Assembly: GCA_011316305.1 (NCBI GenBank)
Contig: SAUG01000165.1
Coordinates: forward strand, 33,252-97,251
Reading direction: 5' to 3'
Source: Rusavskia elegans
Taxonomy: Eukaryota > Ascomycota > Lecanoromycetes > Teloschistales > Teloschistaceae
DNA length: 64,000 nucleotides
Every line of letters begins with the position of its first letter. Position 1 is the stretch's first letter. Of the stretch, positions 32,310-44,167 are shown one piece after another. A program made the translations under genes and the position numbers. The notes beneath the pieces were generated by a model, which ran no database searches, was not told where the DNA came from, and saw nothing but the letters and a program-made list of their open reading frames with translations.

Positions 32310-33732
32310 TCATCCACATTCAGAGCTCCAAGTGTCGTCAGCTGAGCTCTGGCGACTTAGTGTTGCAATCACTTCCACGTCGGATTCTTGTCCCCTAGAC
32401 TGTCTCGATGTGCTTATGATAGGCAATTCATCATTCGGTGCGCTTCCACGTTTTGTTCTCCTGTGATCGCGAAGATGTCTGCAGAAAGCTGGTAGGGCGG
32501 GCATACAGCCACATATGATACCTGCCGAGATCTCGACGTATCTGCAGGGATGTTATGCTCACGCTTCATGGCTTAAAGGGGCGGATGACATACGACCAGA
32601 GCACCATAGGGTAACTTCTCCAAGTATCGTCGCTCCACAGGGGTTTCACATAACTGGCGAAGAGGCTCACTCGGATCAGGCCAGCAATACATCCACTATA
32701 CAGCAAGTCAGCAGGGAATTTGCGCTTTCCTCTGAGGAAAGATTCATTCCTACATCAAGCCTATTGCGAAAACGGCGGATACCGCCATCTTTTTCCTCCT
32801 TTGCATCTGCAGTTTCCAAACGGTAGATATTGGCAGGATAAGGATTGCAAAATCGGACACGACATAGAAGACAGCGGAGGCTAGCTTGGCGGCTGTTATA
32901 TTCAGGCATCGGGGGTTGCGGATATATGGATTCCAAAGGGCTTCTCGGGGCAAGCACATCATGAGGGCTAGAAAGAAGCCAATGGTGTAGAAAAGTATAT
33001 TAGCCCAGAGATTGACATGAATGACGAGACGGAGCATCCGGGAGGGTGAGAAGATGCGGAGGTACAAGAGGAATATTGAAATCTTGGTGAGAAGGATCAC
33101 TAGGGTGTATGATAATTGGAAGCCATTCATCAGCTGGCTTTATTCAGTATCATAAGTAGCCGATCGATCAAGGTCGAATGACGGTACCCTCGAGAAGTCC
33201 AGCCAGTCGCGCGCTGATATGTTCCACGCGTGTCTTCCGGCACCGTATCGATCAGACTCCGCCACTACAATACCGAGAGCGATGAGTCCAAGCTGTGAAG
33301 ATGTTAATCAAGAAGTTATTGAAGGCGCTTGGAAGTTGTTACCCATGCACCAACTGATGTGTCTGGAGACAAACCGTCAGTGTCTTTGGCGTCAATAACT
33401 CAAAGTATCCATCCACTGGCAGGGCATTCGCCGTGAGTGACGGTCGAGGTTCCAAATGCCCACCATGCCTGCTCAATACGTGGGTACTCACAATCATCCC
33501 ACCCCAACGACTTCAAAATGCGAACTCTGGTATATACTCGTACGAGGACCAGAGTTGTTACGAGCGTAAGGCCAATACTTTGGCATAGGACATCGTATTT
33601 CTGTAACGACGGACCATCACGGTAGTCGGGAGAGACACCGTCAGGCGATTTCAGGGCTGGACCTTCAAGCCACTTGTCAATCAGTTCCTTGTATTCAGTA
33701 TCGTTCAGGTTGTTCAGGTTCATTCTGAACAT
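32310..33732 (-). CDS. Fungal rhodopsin-like (SAT4-type) integral membrane protein, copy B
   Basis: Six exons (minus): 33732-33492, 33362-33343 (20 nt), 33292-33188, 33133-32754, 32695-32594, 32541-32310; 359 aa. Exons 2 and 3 have exactly the same lengths as in copy A (20 and 105 nt), and all intron phases agree. Landmarks: VYTRVRILKSLGWDD, microexon residues YTSVGAW, LGLIALGIVVAESDRYGAG, SYTLVILLTKISIFLLYLRI, SDFAILILPISTVWKLQM, EISAGIICGCMPALPAF. The cytosolic tail is Ser/Asp/Arg-rich and about 30 residues longer than in copy A. Same family and uncertain function as copy A. The pair arose by tandem duplication that kept gene structure while the protein diverged widely. Confidence 0.86.
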
Positions 33733-34976
33733 TAGGTGGTCCTTGAAATTAGTGGGCTGCGTTATTTCCAGTCTCGGATGCGGGCGTCGCAGATTCTTGT
33801 ACCTCTATCCTCCATCAGCGCCAAAATATTGTGACACAATACATGCAGTCATCCTGCAAGGCTCCGGGCGACGTTCCATTGCCTATGCACGCCAGACAGC
33901 CCATCGAGTAAGATTTGTGCTGACTCCTTGGCAAACGCAAGCAGAGACCGATAGGTTCTTGTTTCCAGAGTGGGGCTTTTAAGGTTCAATCTTGTCCAAG
34001 AAAGCCACTCGCATAATCACATGTACGGCGGAGTGATCATCTGGTCATTAGTATATTATTGGATCTGGGCGCGGCATGAGTATTGGGCCGGTGATGGTGG
34101 TGAAGCGGGATCTGTAGGTGTGAAGTCGCAAGAGCCATCATCCGGCAAGGCTGTGCATGGGCCATCATGTCAACTCTTGGAGGTTCTTGTCTACGCCGAG
34201 TAGCAGAACGGCAAACACGCAATGATAGTATGAGACCCGGCTGTTCATTCTCTACGATTATACCAAATCGGCTGTTTCTATTCATCAGCATTCGACCTGC
34301 GAAGCTGTCAGCATGTAGGAGCAATCATGAGGAGTTCATGGAGAAGCCAATTGCCGTTTCTCTTGTCTCGGATGACGCAATGCTTACAAAGCGGGCGGTC
34401 ACGCAAGAGCATTTTCAGCGGAGCTTCCCCATTCCGGCTAGCGTCTGGTGGTCTGATAAACCTGAGACAAGCTTTTCTCACTGCAGCAGCGCGCTGAGGT
34501 AACGTGCACCTGCCTCATGGGGTTTAGCGTAGCTCTAGATAGGTTCAGCGTGCTCTTAAGGTTGGCGCTCACCACTCTTCATGTATAGAGTATCCTAGAT
34601 CAATCACTACACGACTCCTCCCTGCTGGCTGACAGAAGCATAGCACATCGTTAATTTTAAGAGAGTAGCCAATTCAAAAGACCGTCCTAGCACTGCTCGA
34701 ACCATCTAACACTCGCAATAGAGTAGCCACGCACTCGTTACCATCGAACATGCATGTACTGTTAGCAGTCCATCGTGGTAACGAATGCCATCTTCAAGGA
34801 TCTTCTGACTTGTCGAGTCTGCTGTAACGAGCTCTCGGCAATGACGTTTATAAACAACAGTTTGACAGAGCGAGTCAAATATTCTGATCGTTCCACATAC
34901 TGCGCTATAAATCTACGTGGACCCCAAGTAAAGCATCAAAAAGACCATCTCAGATATATCAAAATCCTCGACAACC
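33733..34976. other. Intergenic, 1.2 kb
   Basis: Divergent promoter region between copy B and the F-box-like gene at 34977. ORFs here look like chance. Confidence 0.55.
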
Positions 34977-35894
34977 ATGGCGATCATAGACTATATTGCG
35001 TTAAGCCTAGTCTTGATGCCCTGCGCCATCGTCTATATTTTGTTGGTCCAAAAACCGCGGCGCGCCAATGCGAACGCAGCGTGGGAGGACAACCTCCTTA
35101 ACAGATTGCCTATAGAGCTTCGCTTGAAGATATATCGGCACCTACTGGTCACACCTGATGACATCAAAGACCCTGGCTTCCTATTACAGCGTATGAATCA
35201 CTTTGATGCAAATATCCCTAAACCCCCTGATATCGACCCTACAATTCTGCGAACCTATCGGCAAGTCTATACCGAGGCTCTACCTATACTCTACAGCGAG
35301 ACCATATTTGAATGTTCGGCTCTGCGGAATCTGCTGGTATTCCGTATAAGGGGCGGGACTCGATATTCGAGAAGCAAACCGGAAGTGGAACACACGCTTT
35401 CCTTGACTCTTCATTCGGCATGAGGGGATTCTGATCTTTGTCCGTAGCTGCTCTTTTTGCTAAGAGACTCGTTGTTCCGCGTTTTGGACTGCAAGTGAAT
35501 CCCCTTGGCCAGTGGACAATGGTCCAAATGCTCATGCTTTTCGATTGGGGCCCAAAAGAGCAGTGGTGTGCATTTCTCGATGAACAGTCCGACATTCCAA
35601 GAAAAGAGATACGATTTCCAGCTTTAGAATGCTTGGGGCTGGGTTTCGCGGATTTGAAGGTCGAGGACAGCAAGAGGATCACTACAAGTCAACGGTGCCG
35701 AACTTACAGCTCCCTTCCTACCATTTAATTTGCTGTTGAATATCAATACTATGGGAAGAATTGATATGGACGCAAGATCAGGCTGGGATACGGCCTATTT
35801 GGAGTTTCGTACAAGTATCCATCCGCTCGGTCGAGGCCGAGGGACTCCTTTGACAAATGAGAAATTGTGGGAACTCGGCCGGAAAAGTATTTGA
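34977..35894 (+). CDS. F-box/2EXR-like fungal protein, tentative three-exon model
   Basis: The N-terminus has a hydrophobic segment (DYIALSLVLMPCAIVYILL), then NRLPIELRLKIYRHLL and PTILRTYRQVYTEALPILYS, the pattern of fungal F-box-like proteins that begin LPxELRxxIYxxLL with a following 'cR+iyxEa' block. The frame then closes. Two weak GT-AG introns, 35344-35447 (104 nt) and 35643-35709 (67 nt), restore a single frame (exons 34977-35343, 35448-35642, 35710-35894; 248 aa) and include GLQVNPLGQWTMVQMLMLFD. The donors are not strong, so a decayed gene with frameshifts is equally possible. Confidence 0.42.
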
Positions 35895-36454
35895 TAATAG
35901 CGAAATAGGACTGGCACTAGAAATTCGGAATTGAGTTGGATACTACGTGGCTAACGTACTTATAGAGAGCGGTGTGCGAGGCTAGACATGAAATGGAAGG
36001 CGGGAGTAGTGTGCGTCTATTTGAAACCGTCATTATCATTTATAGTGCCTTCAGACGCTGCATTCTCTCTGATTGGAGCATGACACAGATATCTTCGCAG
36101 AAGTGAGATACGTATCTCGCCGTAATACTATGCCGAAGAAGCATGTTCTCGATCTGGAGCAAGGGAAGGCGCACGTTGGCATGAGAATGCTTGTACATTG
36201 AGACATAGTGAACCGATCTGCTATCAAATAAATACTGTCCAGGTATGCTAAACTCTGGAGACAATCAGTTGAGTACGGCGATTAGTACTGGAACACGCAA
36301 CCGGACTTTTTAGATTATTCAGGTTGTAGTGAATGACGCGAATAATCAAGAAAGCGACCCCTGAATTCCCTCCTCAAGGCGACTCTGGACTCCTTTGGCA
36401 GACACATCACTCGACCATTTCTTCCGACTCCACAAGGGTATCACCCGTTGCCCT
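35895..36454. other. Intergenic
   Basis: Nothing supported apart from short chance ORFs. Confidence 0.5.
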
Positions 36455-37045
36455 CTATTCCGTAGCCTGGGGCAAAGGAAGTGTTACCGTTGTAGTTCTC
36501 GTGGTAATAAGAGTGGTCGGCGACTGGAGAGAAGGCGTGATGCTGTACTGAGCAGTGAACCATGCTCCACAGGGCCCATCGGTTGCAGTGGTAGCGTAGG
36601 TACCGCAGGGGGCGGTGCCCATGGGGTTTTCGCCGTCGGGGTTCTGTTCTATGATATCAGTGCTTTGCCCCGATGGTTTCAGTGGTTGACGCTGACACGT
36701 ACGATGCCATCGTAGTTCTGATAATCAGGAGTCAGTATAGCTGTGTATAGCGGATGCTTTGATGGAAGGAAAAGGACAAACAGGTAACGGGTTGGGGCTG
36801 CGAGTTTTCGGGCTTCGTTGTTCCTACGCCATACTTTTCAGCAGCCGTTTACTAAACTTTGCTGATGCAGGGGATCTGACGAGTTTGGTGTCCGCCGTTC
36901 TGTCACCAAAATGGAGTATCGATGATCGAAAGCTTTGAAATACCGAGCCTTGGATGATGGCCCCCATTAGGCCATGGGCCTGACCTATGGTGCCCGGGAC
37001 CAGGAAGGTGAGGGTAATGAGGAATGGAAGTGTGTTGGGACGCAT
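36455..37045 (-). CDS. Possible small secreted protein, exon structure unresolved
   Basis: The minus-strand ATG at 37045 starts a good signal peptide (MRPNTLPFLITLTFLVPGTI, then GQAHG). Farther down are coding-like runs in other frames: KYGVGTTKPENSQPQPVT near 36830-36780, and a terminal run ending at the TAG at 36455 with APCGTYATTATDGPCGAWF and a Thr-rich tail (PTTLITTRTTTVTL). Candidate GT-AG pairs exist (GTATTTC...GACAG; GTACGTG...CATAG), but no combination gave a fully convincing protein. It probably is a secreted Thr-rich protein in three or four exons. It could also be a remnant. Confidence 0.35.
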
Positions 37046-38681
37046 GTTGATATCAAGGGCCGGCTGCAGAAGGCGAGATGGATTATAGATTGTGAAGCGA
37101 TAGGAGATTATAGAAAGCAGGGATAGACGAAAGAAGACTGTGCAGCAAGTGAAGAAGGAAGAAAAGAGTCGATCGGAACCTGTGGTTTATGTTCGGAAGA
37201 TAGGACCGACAACTTAGTAGTTCGGGGGCCCCAGTGGTCAACCATAGCGCTCCGCAATGGTTGTTTACAAGCCGAGATCTGTTGGTGTGACCGAAAGCGA
37301 CATATAGGCTTGTATGTGGCGCTGGTCATTGAGTTTATATCTCGTGGATCGAATGGGCAAGACGGGAGGAGAATGGTTGGTTGACCCACGAAGGATGATC
37401 CAAAAAAGTTATCCTGAAAGAGTCTGCTTGGATCCAAGGCTATGACACGTATCTCGGGCAGAGTGGATAACTTGCTCAGATAGCCTAGGATTGCGCCGGA
37501 CCTAGTTGTGTGAGTACCAAGCAATGACCCAGATCTTAATGATCATGAGTGATACGATGCAGGGGACCTCGAGAGTGGAGGGAATCATCCGCTCATATCG
37601 TAACATAATCAGAAGTACTCAACACAATAACCTCGTACCATCGTCATTCATCTCTGCAAACAGATACTCTCGGCCAATTGATAATTGTGTCTGGGATGAG
37701 ACCATCATAATACGGATCGCGATTCAGAAATCAAACAGACAAGGTATGTGTCAAGCGCAGCCCCTTGGTCATGGCTCTGATTGCGACCTTACCAAGTCAT
37801 TGCCGTTGCTGGATATAGCAAGACTTTCCGGCCAACTGTAGTTAATGTAGCTGTTGGGATCCTTGCACAAGGCTAGGGGTTCGGTTCGTATATTTCGGAA
37901 CCTTGGTACGGTCAAGCAGCTTCCGGTTTAACCAACGACAAAAGCTGGGGTCATTGTCGTACGGCTGCTGGTTTATTGTACAGCACGCTCTGTCCAAGGA
38001 CGGCGGAGTGCAGCGATGTAGCCAAGTGTCATTGCGCAGCTCACTACCGATCTAGGGTCTCTTCGTGACGGTCCTGAGATTTGTCCTTGTTCCAACGGGC
38101 GATTGTGCTGGCGGATGATCTGCATGTGACCTGCTCAGACATGATTTCCAAAGGCTTGGAATCAAAGCCTGGCCTTTTCACGTACTTCAGACCTATCGAA
38201 GGAAGACCGACATATTTTTACACATAGGGTCCAACCACACAATATGAGAGATTGGACGTTTTATGGGTTGAAAGAAAGCAGCTCAACTCATGCAAGTGGT
38301 AGTCACATAGCAACTTCCAGAAGAGTATACTAGCTTTAGCGTAGTATCATACATTGAATGACATGATGAAGGACCGTGGTACTGGATAATGCTCCGACCA
38401 TGGATATGGTCGTAACCAACAATAAAGTAAGACTTGGGAGATGATTGCCAACGAGCCTACCTATGACATGCCCATGGAGGACCTGGACTAGCACAAGATA
38501 CAGCATATCGAAGTCACACTGCTGGTTCGGCATCCCATAGCTGGCGGTGATGTGGTATCGTGAAGGGATGAAAGTGTGCCAAGCGTGACAAGGAGGGGAT
38601 GACGTCATATTCATTTGTTTACTCTCAAACCCACGAACCAATTGGCACTCTGCACATCTACTCTGTAACGATAGACCTCCG
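37046..38681. other. Intergenic, 1.6 kb
   Basis: No gene supported. Minus-strand ORFs at 37524-37108 and 38641-38336 lack domains and normal starts. Contains the promoter of the WD-repeat gene. Confidence 0.5.
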
Positions 38682-40388
38682 GTGTATCCTGTACAGCAGT
38701 CTATCGATACCGGTCATCGAGCCGTGATGCCGAACCAGCAGCATTTTCCATGTACGTCACGATTTCCTGTACAGGAGTTTGTTGCTGCTAATATTGATGC
38801 AGCTTCACAGCTACCGACCCCTTCCCCGGACGGTGCCTTGATTGCTCTCATTGCCAGCACCCAACTGCACATCCGGTCTGCCAGAACATCCAACGATGTA
38901 GAGATCTATGACCTGCCGTCGGGATTTGATCAGTCTTGTCGCTTTATGCGCTGGTATGGCTCTCGAGATCGACGTTCCAAGTGCGCTTCACAACGTCTGC
39001 TCCTTGCAGACGATGCTAAAATCATGATTTACGACGTCGCCAAGTCACAACTGTACGCCGAGATCAGTGGAGCCACGACTATGACCAAGCTAGACGACGT
39101 TGACTTTGGCTGGACCCCAGATGAGGTCATGGTCTTCGCTGACTTCGGATTCAAGCTTCAGATATGGTCACTCCCAACCAAACGAGCCGTTGAGGTCAAA
39201 GACCCGAAATCGATTACGTCCAACTACAGCTACCGACCGATGACCGGCCATCTGGCAATACTCACAAGACCCGCTGCACATGACATCCTCCTGATCCTGG
39301 CACCGCAGTCCCATGAGGTTCTCTCGACCTCCGAGCTATCGACCGTCGACGCTCGTGGTATCGAGTACAGTCCGGATGGGAATTGGCTGGCCGTGTTTGA
39401 TACCGCGAGTGCCGGTTGCCGCGTGATAATACTCACAGCAAACGGACACCACTTCAAAACACACTCGTTGCCCCAAGACGAGTTGAACTTAGGCGTTAGA
39501 TGCATCCAGTGGAGTCCTACCGGCGACTACCTTGCAGTTGGTGATCACGAGGGCAGCGTGACTCTCCTTGGGAAAAGCACTGTATGTGTTCTAGGTCCGT
39601 CTCGATACAGCTGAACCTCTCTGATGTTGTCGCAGTTTACCCCCAGGTTAAAACTCTTCCATCCACGAACTGTCGAGGTACCCAATGGCATCGTTTGGCA
39701 GGAAGAGTTGGGCCCCTCGCGCTCTCGAAGCTATGCGCAAGCCAAGCAGCCTGCTACGTCGCCCTCGTACGAATCATTCAAGGCGACCAAGAAGAGGAGT
39801 TCAGGCATAGCATTGATGGAGTTCAACCACCCTCGAGGAGATCTGCTTGCATGTACAAGCAGTGATACCCCTTCGACACTTTGGATTCACTCGATTGACT
39901 CAAGGTCTGGACAAACCACGACGGCACTGATCCACCACTCGCCTATCAAAGCACTCTTTTGGCACCCTACCGTCACGGACTTGCTTCTCGTACAATGCGC
40001 CATCGCTGAACCCACAGTCTATGTATGGAAAGGTGACTGGAGTGAGCCAAGGATCTGGACTCTGCCACTTAAGGCACCTATCGAGAAGCACAAAGCAGCA
40101 TGGCTTACAAGCGATGGCGACAGCATCCGATTAATGTTGAGCAATGCTGAGCAATCTGCCATCAAGCAATTCACTCACGAGGGAGAGGAAGTCATCGATC
40201 CTGTCAGACGAATGGGACCTGAGGCTATGTTCGATGAAGGGAATTCCTTCGATCTGTCATCCGTCCACATGCAAGCAGATAAGTATCCGGATGAAACACC
40301 TGCCGTTGGTCTATCTACAGAGCTTGGGCATACTCTTGAGGTCGAGGATACTTTTCATTACCGTCATCAGAATCAAGCAGCCATTTGA
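38682..40388 (+). CDS. WRAP73/Wdr8-like WD-repeat protein
   Basis: Two exons, 38682-39581 and 39636-40388, with a 54-nt intron; 550 aa from the first ATG (a second in-frame ATG at 38727 gives 535 aa and may be the true start). WD-like blades are visible throughout: SPDGALIALIAS, VDFGWTPDEVMVFADFGFKLQIWSL, GIEYSPDGNWLAVFDTAS, CIQWSPTGDYLAVGDHEGSV, NHPRGDLLACTSSDTPSTLWI, ALFWHPTVTDLLLVQC. The order and the long linker before the last blades (VEVPNGIVWQEELGPSRSR) fit the WRAP73/WDR8 family. In fission yeast and animals that family works with SSX2IP/Msd1 at spindle poles to anchor microtubule minus ends. The assignment rests on family pattern. Confidence 0.78.
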
Positions 40389-40636
40389 TTCCGCCTCAAC
40401 TATGTCAATACCACAATCACTCGACATCGACGGCCAAGCCGCCGTAGCGTTGCCCAGTTTGGGATGTGGGGGCCGGCTCAGAGCTTACTAACGACCTCCA
40501 GCTGACAGTCAGCTTACTATGTCCTCAATCCTCTTCAATCACGCACACCTCGACGTTTTTGATTGTCAACATCAACTGTACCTAGTCGCCGCGACAGACG
40601 ACCCGAGAGCCTTCTCGCGACAGTCAAACATCCGCT

Positions 40637-41485
40637 ATGAGCGCAATGGCGACAAATCCAGAGTCCATCAAGGTCGTACCACCTCCGTGGACGTGCCACT
40701 ATGAGGCCTACGTTGGCGCCTTCTACGTTTCTGCAAAGTCCGGTCTACCCCGTGACATAGCATACGAAACTCTGGAGGCCTCGTCAGCCAAAACTGCCGA
40801 GGCTGGGGTCTGGAAGGGTGGCATGGTCATGATACAGCTCTTGCGATACAAGTCGACACCCGTGGGACCTTACGATGAGATGAGTCTTATGCCTGGAAAT
40901 TTCGAAGTTCCTGGAGGGCATGGTTCGCATGCTCGTATCACACGGATATACGTTAACCAGCGAGACACGACATTTAACGGTATGGATGATTGTCGTGTAA
41001 TTTACAATAACTGACCCGGAACACAAGGTCGCAAGCATTGGAATTTACCCAAGCATATCGCTCGTTTCAAGTACACTGGAGACTTCTCTTCTCCACCTTT
41101 TACTGTTCAGCTCTTTCCTGAAGATCCCGCAATCGAGACACCTATCTTCACCGCTTCACTGCAGCATCTCGCCTTCTGGACACCCACTTTCCCTTTCTCG
41201 AGCAATGTCTTGAAGTGGTTGGGGATACCGAATACCATAGTACAACCACCGCTTCCTGAAGGTGACCCAAAGGAGGTGCTTTGTGGGACGAATGCTTGGT
41301 ACAAGGTCACAGCCAGCATCTACAGCCCGAAGGCCAAATTGGTCTGGATGGACTTGAAGCAACAAGGCAAGGAGGCGAGAGGGGAGAACAAGAATTGGTG
41401 GCCAGGCATCAAAAGATGGCATGTGGGCTTATGGCTTCAGAACACGCAACTGGATCTCGGAGACCCCGAAGTCCTCAGCATGTAG
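40637..41485 (+). CDS. Acetoacetate decarboxylase-like protein
   Basis: Two exons, 40637-40979 and 41028-41485, around a 48-nt intron; 266 aa. The reconstructed middle reads MPGNFEVPGGHGSHARITRI, then the segment crossing the intron, NGRKHWNLPKHIARFKY. This is the pattern (substrate-pocket strand, 'R+nWnIPKHlArF') of the fungal branch of the acetoacetate decarboxylase-like fold. The usual catalytic Lys of bacterial ADC is not evident by eye, so a decarboxylase activity should not be assumed. The C-terminus is basic and Trp-rich. It follows the WD-repeat gene 249 nt downstream on the same strand and converges with the secreted-protein gene at 41638. Confidence 0.74.
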
Positions 41486-41637
41486 TTTATCAGATCTCAC
41501 AGAAAGCGATGGGATGAAAGCGACGGGATACAAAGGATTCCAGCTGTGGGTCTAAGGCCAGATTGCGATTGATGCGTAGGCGTTTTTTGGTGTCTGCCGA
41601 TATGGGTTTGTCTTGTTTATCTCAAGAGCCATGATCA

Positions 41638-42381
41638 TCATCTCGCGAACCAGTCCGTCAGATTCAGTATTCCTCCACTAGGGTTCTCATACAATAATGC
41701 ATCGCTAGCGCCGCCGCTGTGCATGGAATATTGCGTCCCATTGATCTCTACCGAGGTCGGATACCTCATCCACAAAGGGGGTCGAGCAAAGGCTGTCCCT
41801 CGTTTGGCGGAAAGGACATCACGTCGACGCTTTGCGCCTACAAGGATGCCACTGTCACTCCGGATGAAATCTTCCGCCGCAGAATCCGCAAACCACCTTC
41901 CACCACCGCTCCACTCCAGTCCCAGCAGTCCTTCCCATGCTAGCCATCGGGCGACATCTGGTTTCGGAGGCAACGTTCGAGGCAAGGAGATATATGAAGC
42001 GCCCTCAGCAGCACGCCTGTCTGTCGCGGGCTGCCGCCACAACCACCCTCCCGGCCCTGGACGTGAAGCGAGTAGCGGTTCGGAACAAACCGGGATGTAG
42101 CGGTTCGTATTGCCATCAGTCGTTCTGTGATTGTTGCCCCATACCGCTGCGATGTCCCAAATGTGCAGGTGACGGAAAAGCACCTTTGTCGTCGCGTCCG
42201 GGTACCTCGTGGGTGGTTTACAACAAACGCCGGCCGGAATGTCACGGCAGGTGGCGGCGATGAATGATTCTGCTTCTCCGGCGATGACAAAGGTACGCTC
42301 TATGCGAACGTCTACTTGCTGTGAAAGGTAGGCCAAGGATAAGAGAAGAGTAAACGGGCGGACGAGTCGATAAAGTATCAT
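41638..42381 (-). CDS. Secreted protein of unknown function
   Basis: Intronless ORF of 247 aa with an N-terminal signal peptide (MILYRLVRPFTLLLSLAYLS). The mature protein has an N-terminal CRDIPAGVCC segment and then a Trp-rich globular part (DIAAVWGNN, GPGGWLWRQ, ARWLAWEGLLGLEWSGGGRW). One NGT and one NLT sequon are present. No catalytic motif recognised. The composition is clearly coding on this strand. The overlapping plus-strand ORFs are shadows. Confidence 0.66.
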   Translation of the reverse strand: MILYRLVRPFTLLLSLAYLSQQVDVRIERTFVIAGEAESFIAATCRDIPAGVCCKPPTRYPDATTKVLFRHLHIWDIAAVWGNNHRTTDGNTNRYIPVCSEPLLASRPGPGGWLWRQPATDRRAAEGASYISLPRTLPPKPDVARWLAWEGLLGLEWSGGGRWFADSAAEDFIRSDSGILVGAKRRRDVLSAKRGTAFARPPLWMRYPTSVEINGTQYSMHSGGASDALLYENPSGGILNLTDWFAR

Positions 42382-43320
42382 GATTGATACAATGGCACTT
42401 GTGGCATTTCATATCAGTGATCGAACGATTCGATAGATGTCGTCCGTTAGTGAAGGTCTGCGACGTGCATTTTATGAGCCTTTATGACTGCCAAGGTGCA
42501 TTCAATTATGCGGTGAGTGTGCCTGCGGCTGCTGGACTGCAAGCACCCATATCGACACGCGACAGTCTCATGGTTTCACAAGCACAAGAAGCCAATGGAT
42601 GGTTGCTTGATGGGCATGGTGTGCAGAGTAGTGCTTTCATTGGCGCACCACCAACGCATATTTTTGTTCTTCACCGAGTTATAAGGGAAGAATCATCGGC
42701 CGCGGGTCTAGTTGCGAGTCTTACTGAAGACCTGCATGAACATGGCATTTAGGGTCGATGCGGAGATGACTCCGGGATACGCGATAGAGAACGGCCCCTA
42801 AGGTTACGTAGATTTCCTACAGCCGTATTATAGCTATCGTTATCTATTTAGGCCTAGCGCTTACTTGTGACGCGCTCTATTTAGCAACTTATAGATTTCC
42901 TCTTCTCCTGCCTCCCAGAATATATAAAATACACTTATTTTTATGCAAATTCTCGCTCCTGCGCTGGAGCTCACACTTACACAACAAGAAGTCCTTGTTG
43001 AACGCTGTCCGTACAAAGACCACACTCGTAATCATGCTACGCGGTCGTGGCATACGTGGATGGTGAATCGAAGAGCGCCGGTGCTTAGTTTATACCATGT
43101 AGCTCCATTGTGACATGCAGACCGAGCACCGTGATCGTTTATTCGTTTTCGAACGGGCAAGGAAGTTGATAATTTGACTCTCGTCCAGCCGAAAGCGGCT
43201 TAAATTCCTCGCTTACTTTACCCCACTCGGACGCCTCACAGAACGAACATCGAATTTCGGAGAGCCCAGAATACCAGCGACCTCTACGACAGCTGGCCTT
43301 TACGCGATCAATCAGCAAAT
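42382..43320. other. Intergenic, promoter of eS25
   Basis: Includes an AT-rich stretch (about 42820-42950). A 122-codon plus-strand ORF at 42384 looks like chance. The region just upstream of 43321 should hold the ribosomal-protein promoter; no specific box is identified with confidence. Confidence 0.5.
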
Positions 43321-43785
43321 ATGGTGTGTCTTCCCTCTCCATGCCCGCTGCTTCGTAAGATGTGGACATCTCTCTGATATATCCAGGCACCCGCAGCCGC
43401 CGCCGCTGGCAAGAAGCAAAAGAAGAAGTGGTCGAAAGGAAAGGGTATGTCGTCTTTCATGCTTCTTCCGTGGAGCCTTCCATTTTCTTCGCCACCATTC
43501 CGCTGTCTATCTCTCCGGGGTGTACTGACCTCTTCTTTGCACTGCACAGTCAAGGACAAGGCCAACCACGCCGTCATCCTCGATAAAGTCACCTCCGACA
43601 AACTCTACAAAGACGTCCAATCCTACCGCCTTATCACCGTCGCCACGCTCGTCGATCGATTGAAGATCAATGGTAGCCTGGCGAGGAAGGCACTGAATGA
43701 TTTGGAGGAGAAGGGTCAGATCAAGAAGGTTGTCGGGCACAGCAAGTTGAGCATCTACACGAGGGCTGTGACGGCAGCGGAGTAG
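43321..43785 (+). CDS. rps25: 40S ribosomal protein eS25
   Basis: Three coding exons: 43321-43323 (only the ATG), 43387-43444 and 43550-43785; 98 aa. The intron after ATG starts GTGTGTC and ends ATCCAG. The second intron is GTATGT...GCACAG. The protein begins M-APAAAAGKKQKKKWSKGK and continues VKDKANHAVILDKVTSDKLY, typical of eS25, with the winged-helix part SYRLITVATLVDRLKINGSL and a terminal YTRAVTAAE. Length is normal for the family. It is a component of the small subunit that contacts mRNA/IRES elements near the head. Early introns of this kind are common in fungal ribosomal-protein genes. Confidence 0.95.
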
Positions 43786-44167
43786 GGGTAGAGGTACGGG
43801 AAGGAGAACGGGGGGAGTGTCATGAGCATAGGGGCGTTCTGTACTTCTGGACTTGATGATGGTACGAGGTGGACAAGGGCCGATGCTGTGAAGCTGAGAC
43901 GCTGGAAATACCTGAATCAATGCAGCCACAACTCGGTCACCACACGCCTGCTTTACAATTGCATATCTTGAAGCTCTCAGGGTCTCACTCAGTAATGCTA
44001 TCTGCTTGCCGTAGATAGAGGCTTTCTCGTGCAACCACAAGGCGAAAGCACACACCGGATATATATGACGGCAGCCCCGATCTCACATCACTCTGGACAT
44101 AGAATTTCCTCATACTAAATATGAAACCTCATCATCAGGAAATCGTTGCTGGATAGTTTATCATCGC
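43786..44167. other. Intergenic
   Basis: 3' region of eS25 and promoter of the cytochrome-b5-like gene. Nothing else seen. Confidence 0.6.

Noticed and set aside
37108..37524. 138-codon minus-strand ORF
   Set aside because: No recognisable motif and no splice-linked neighbours. Treated as chance.
42384..42752. 122-codon plus-strand ORF
   Set aside because: No domain, no signal peptide, weak start context. Overlaps the promoter side of a supported minus-strand gene.
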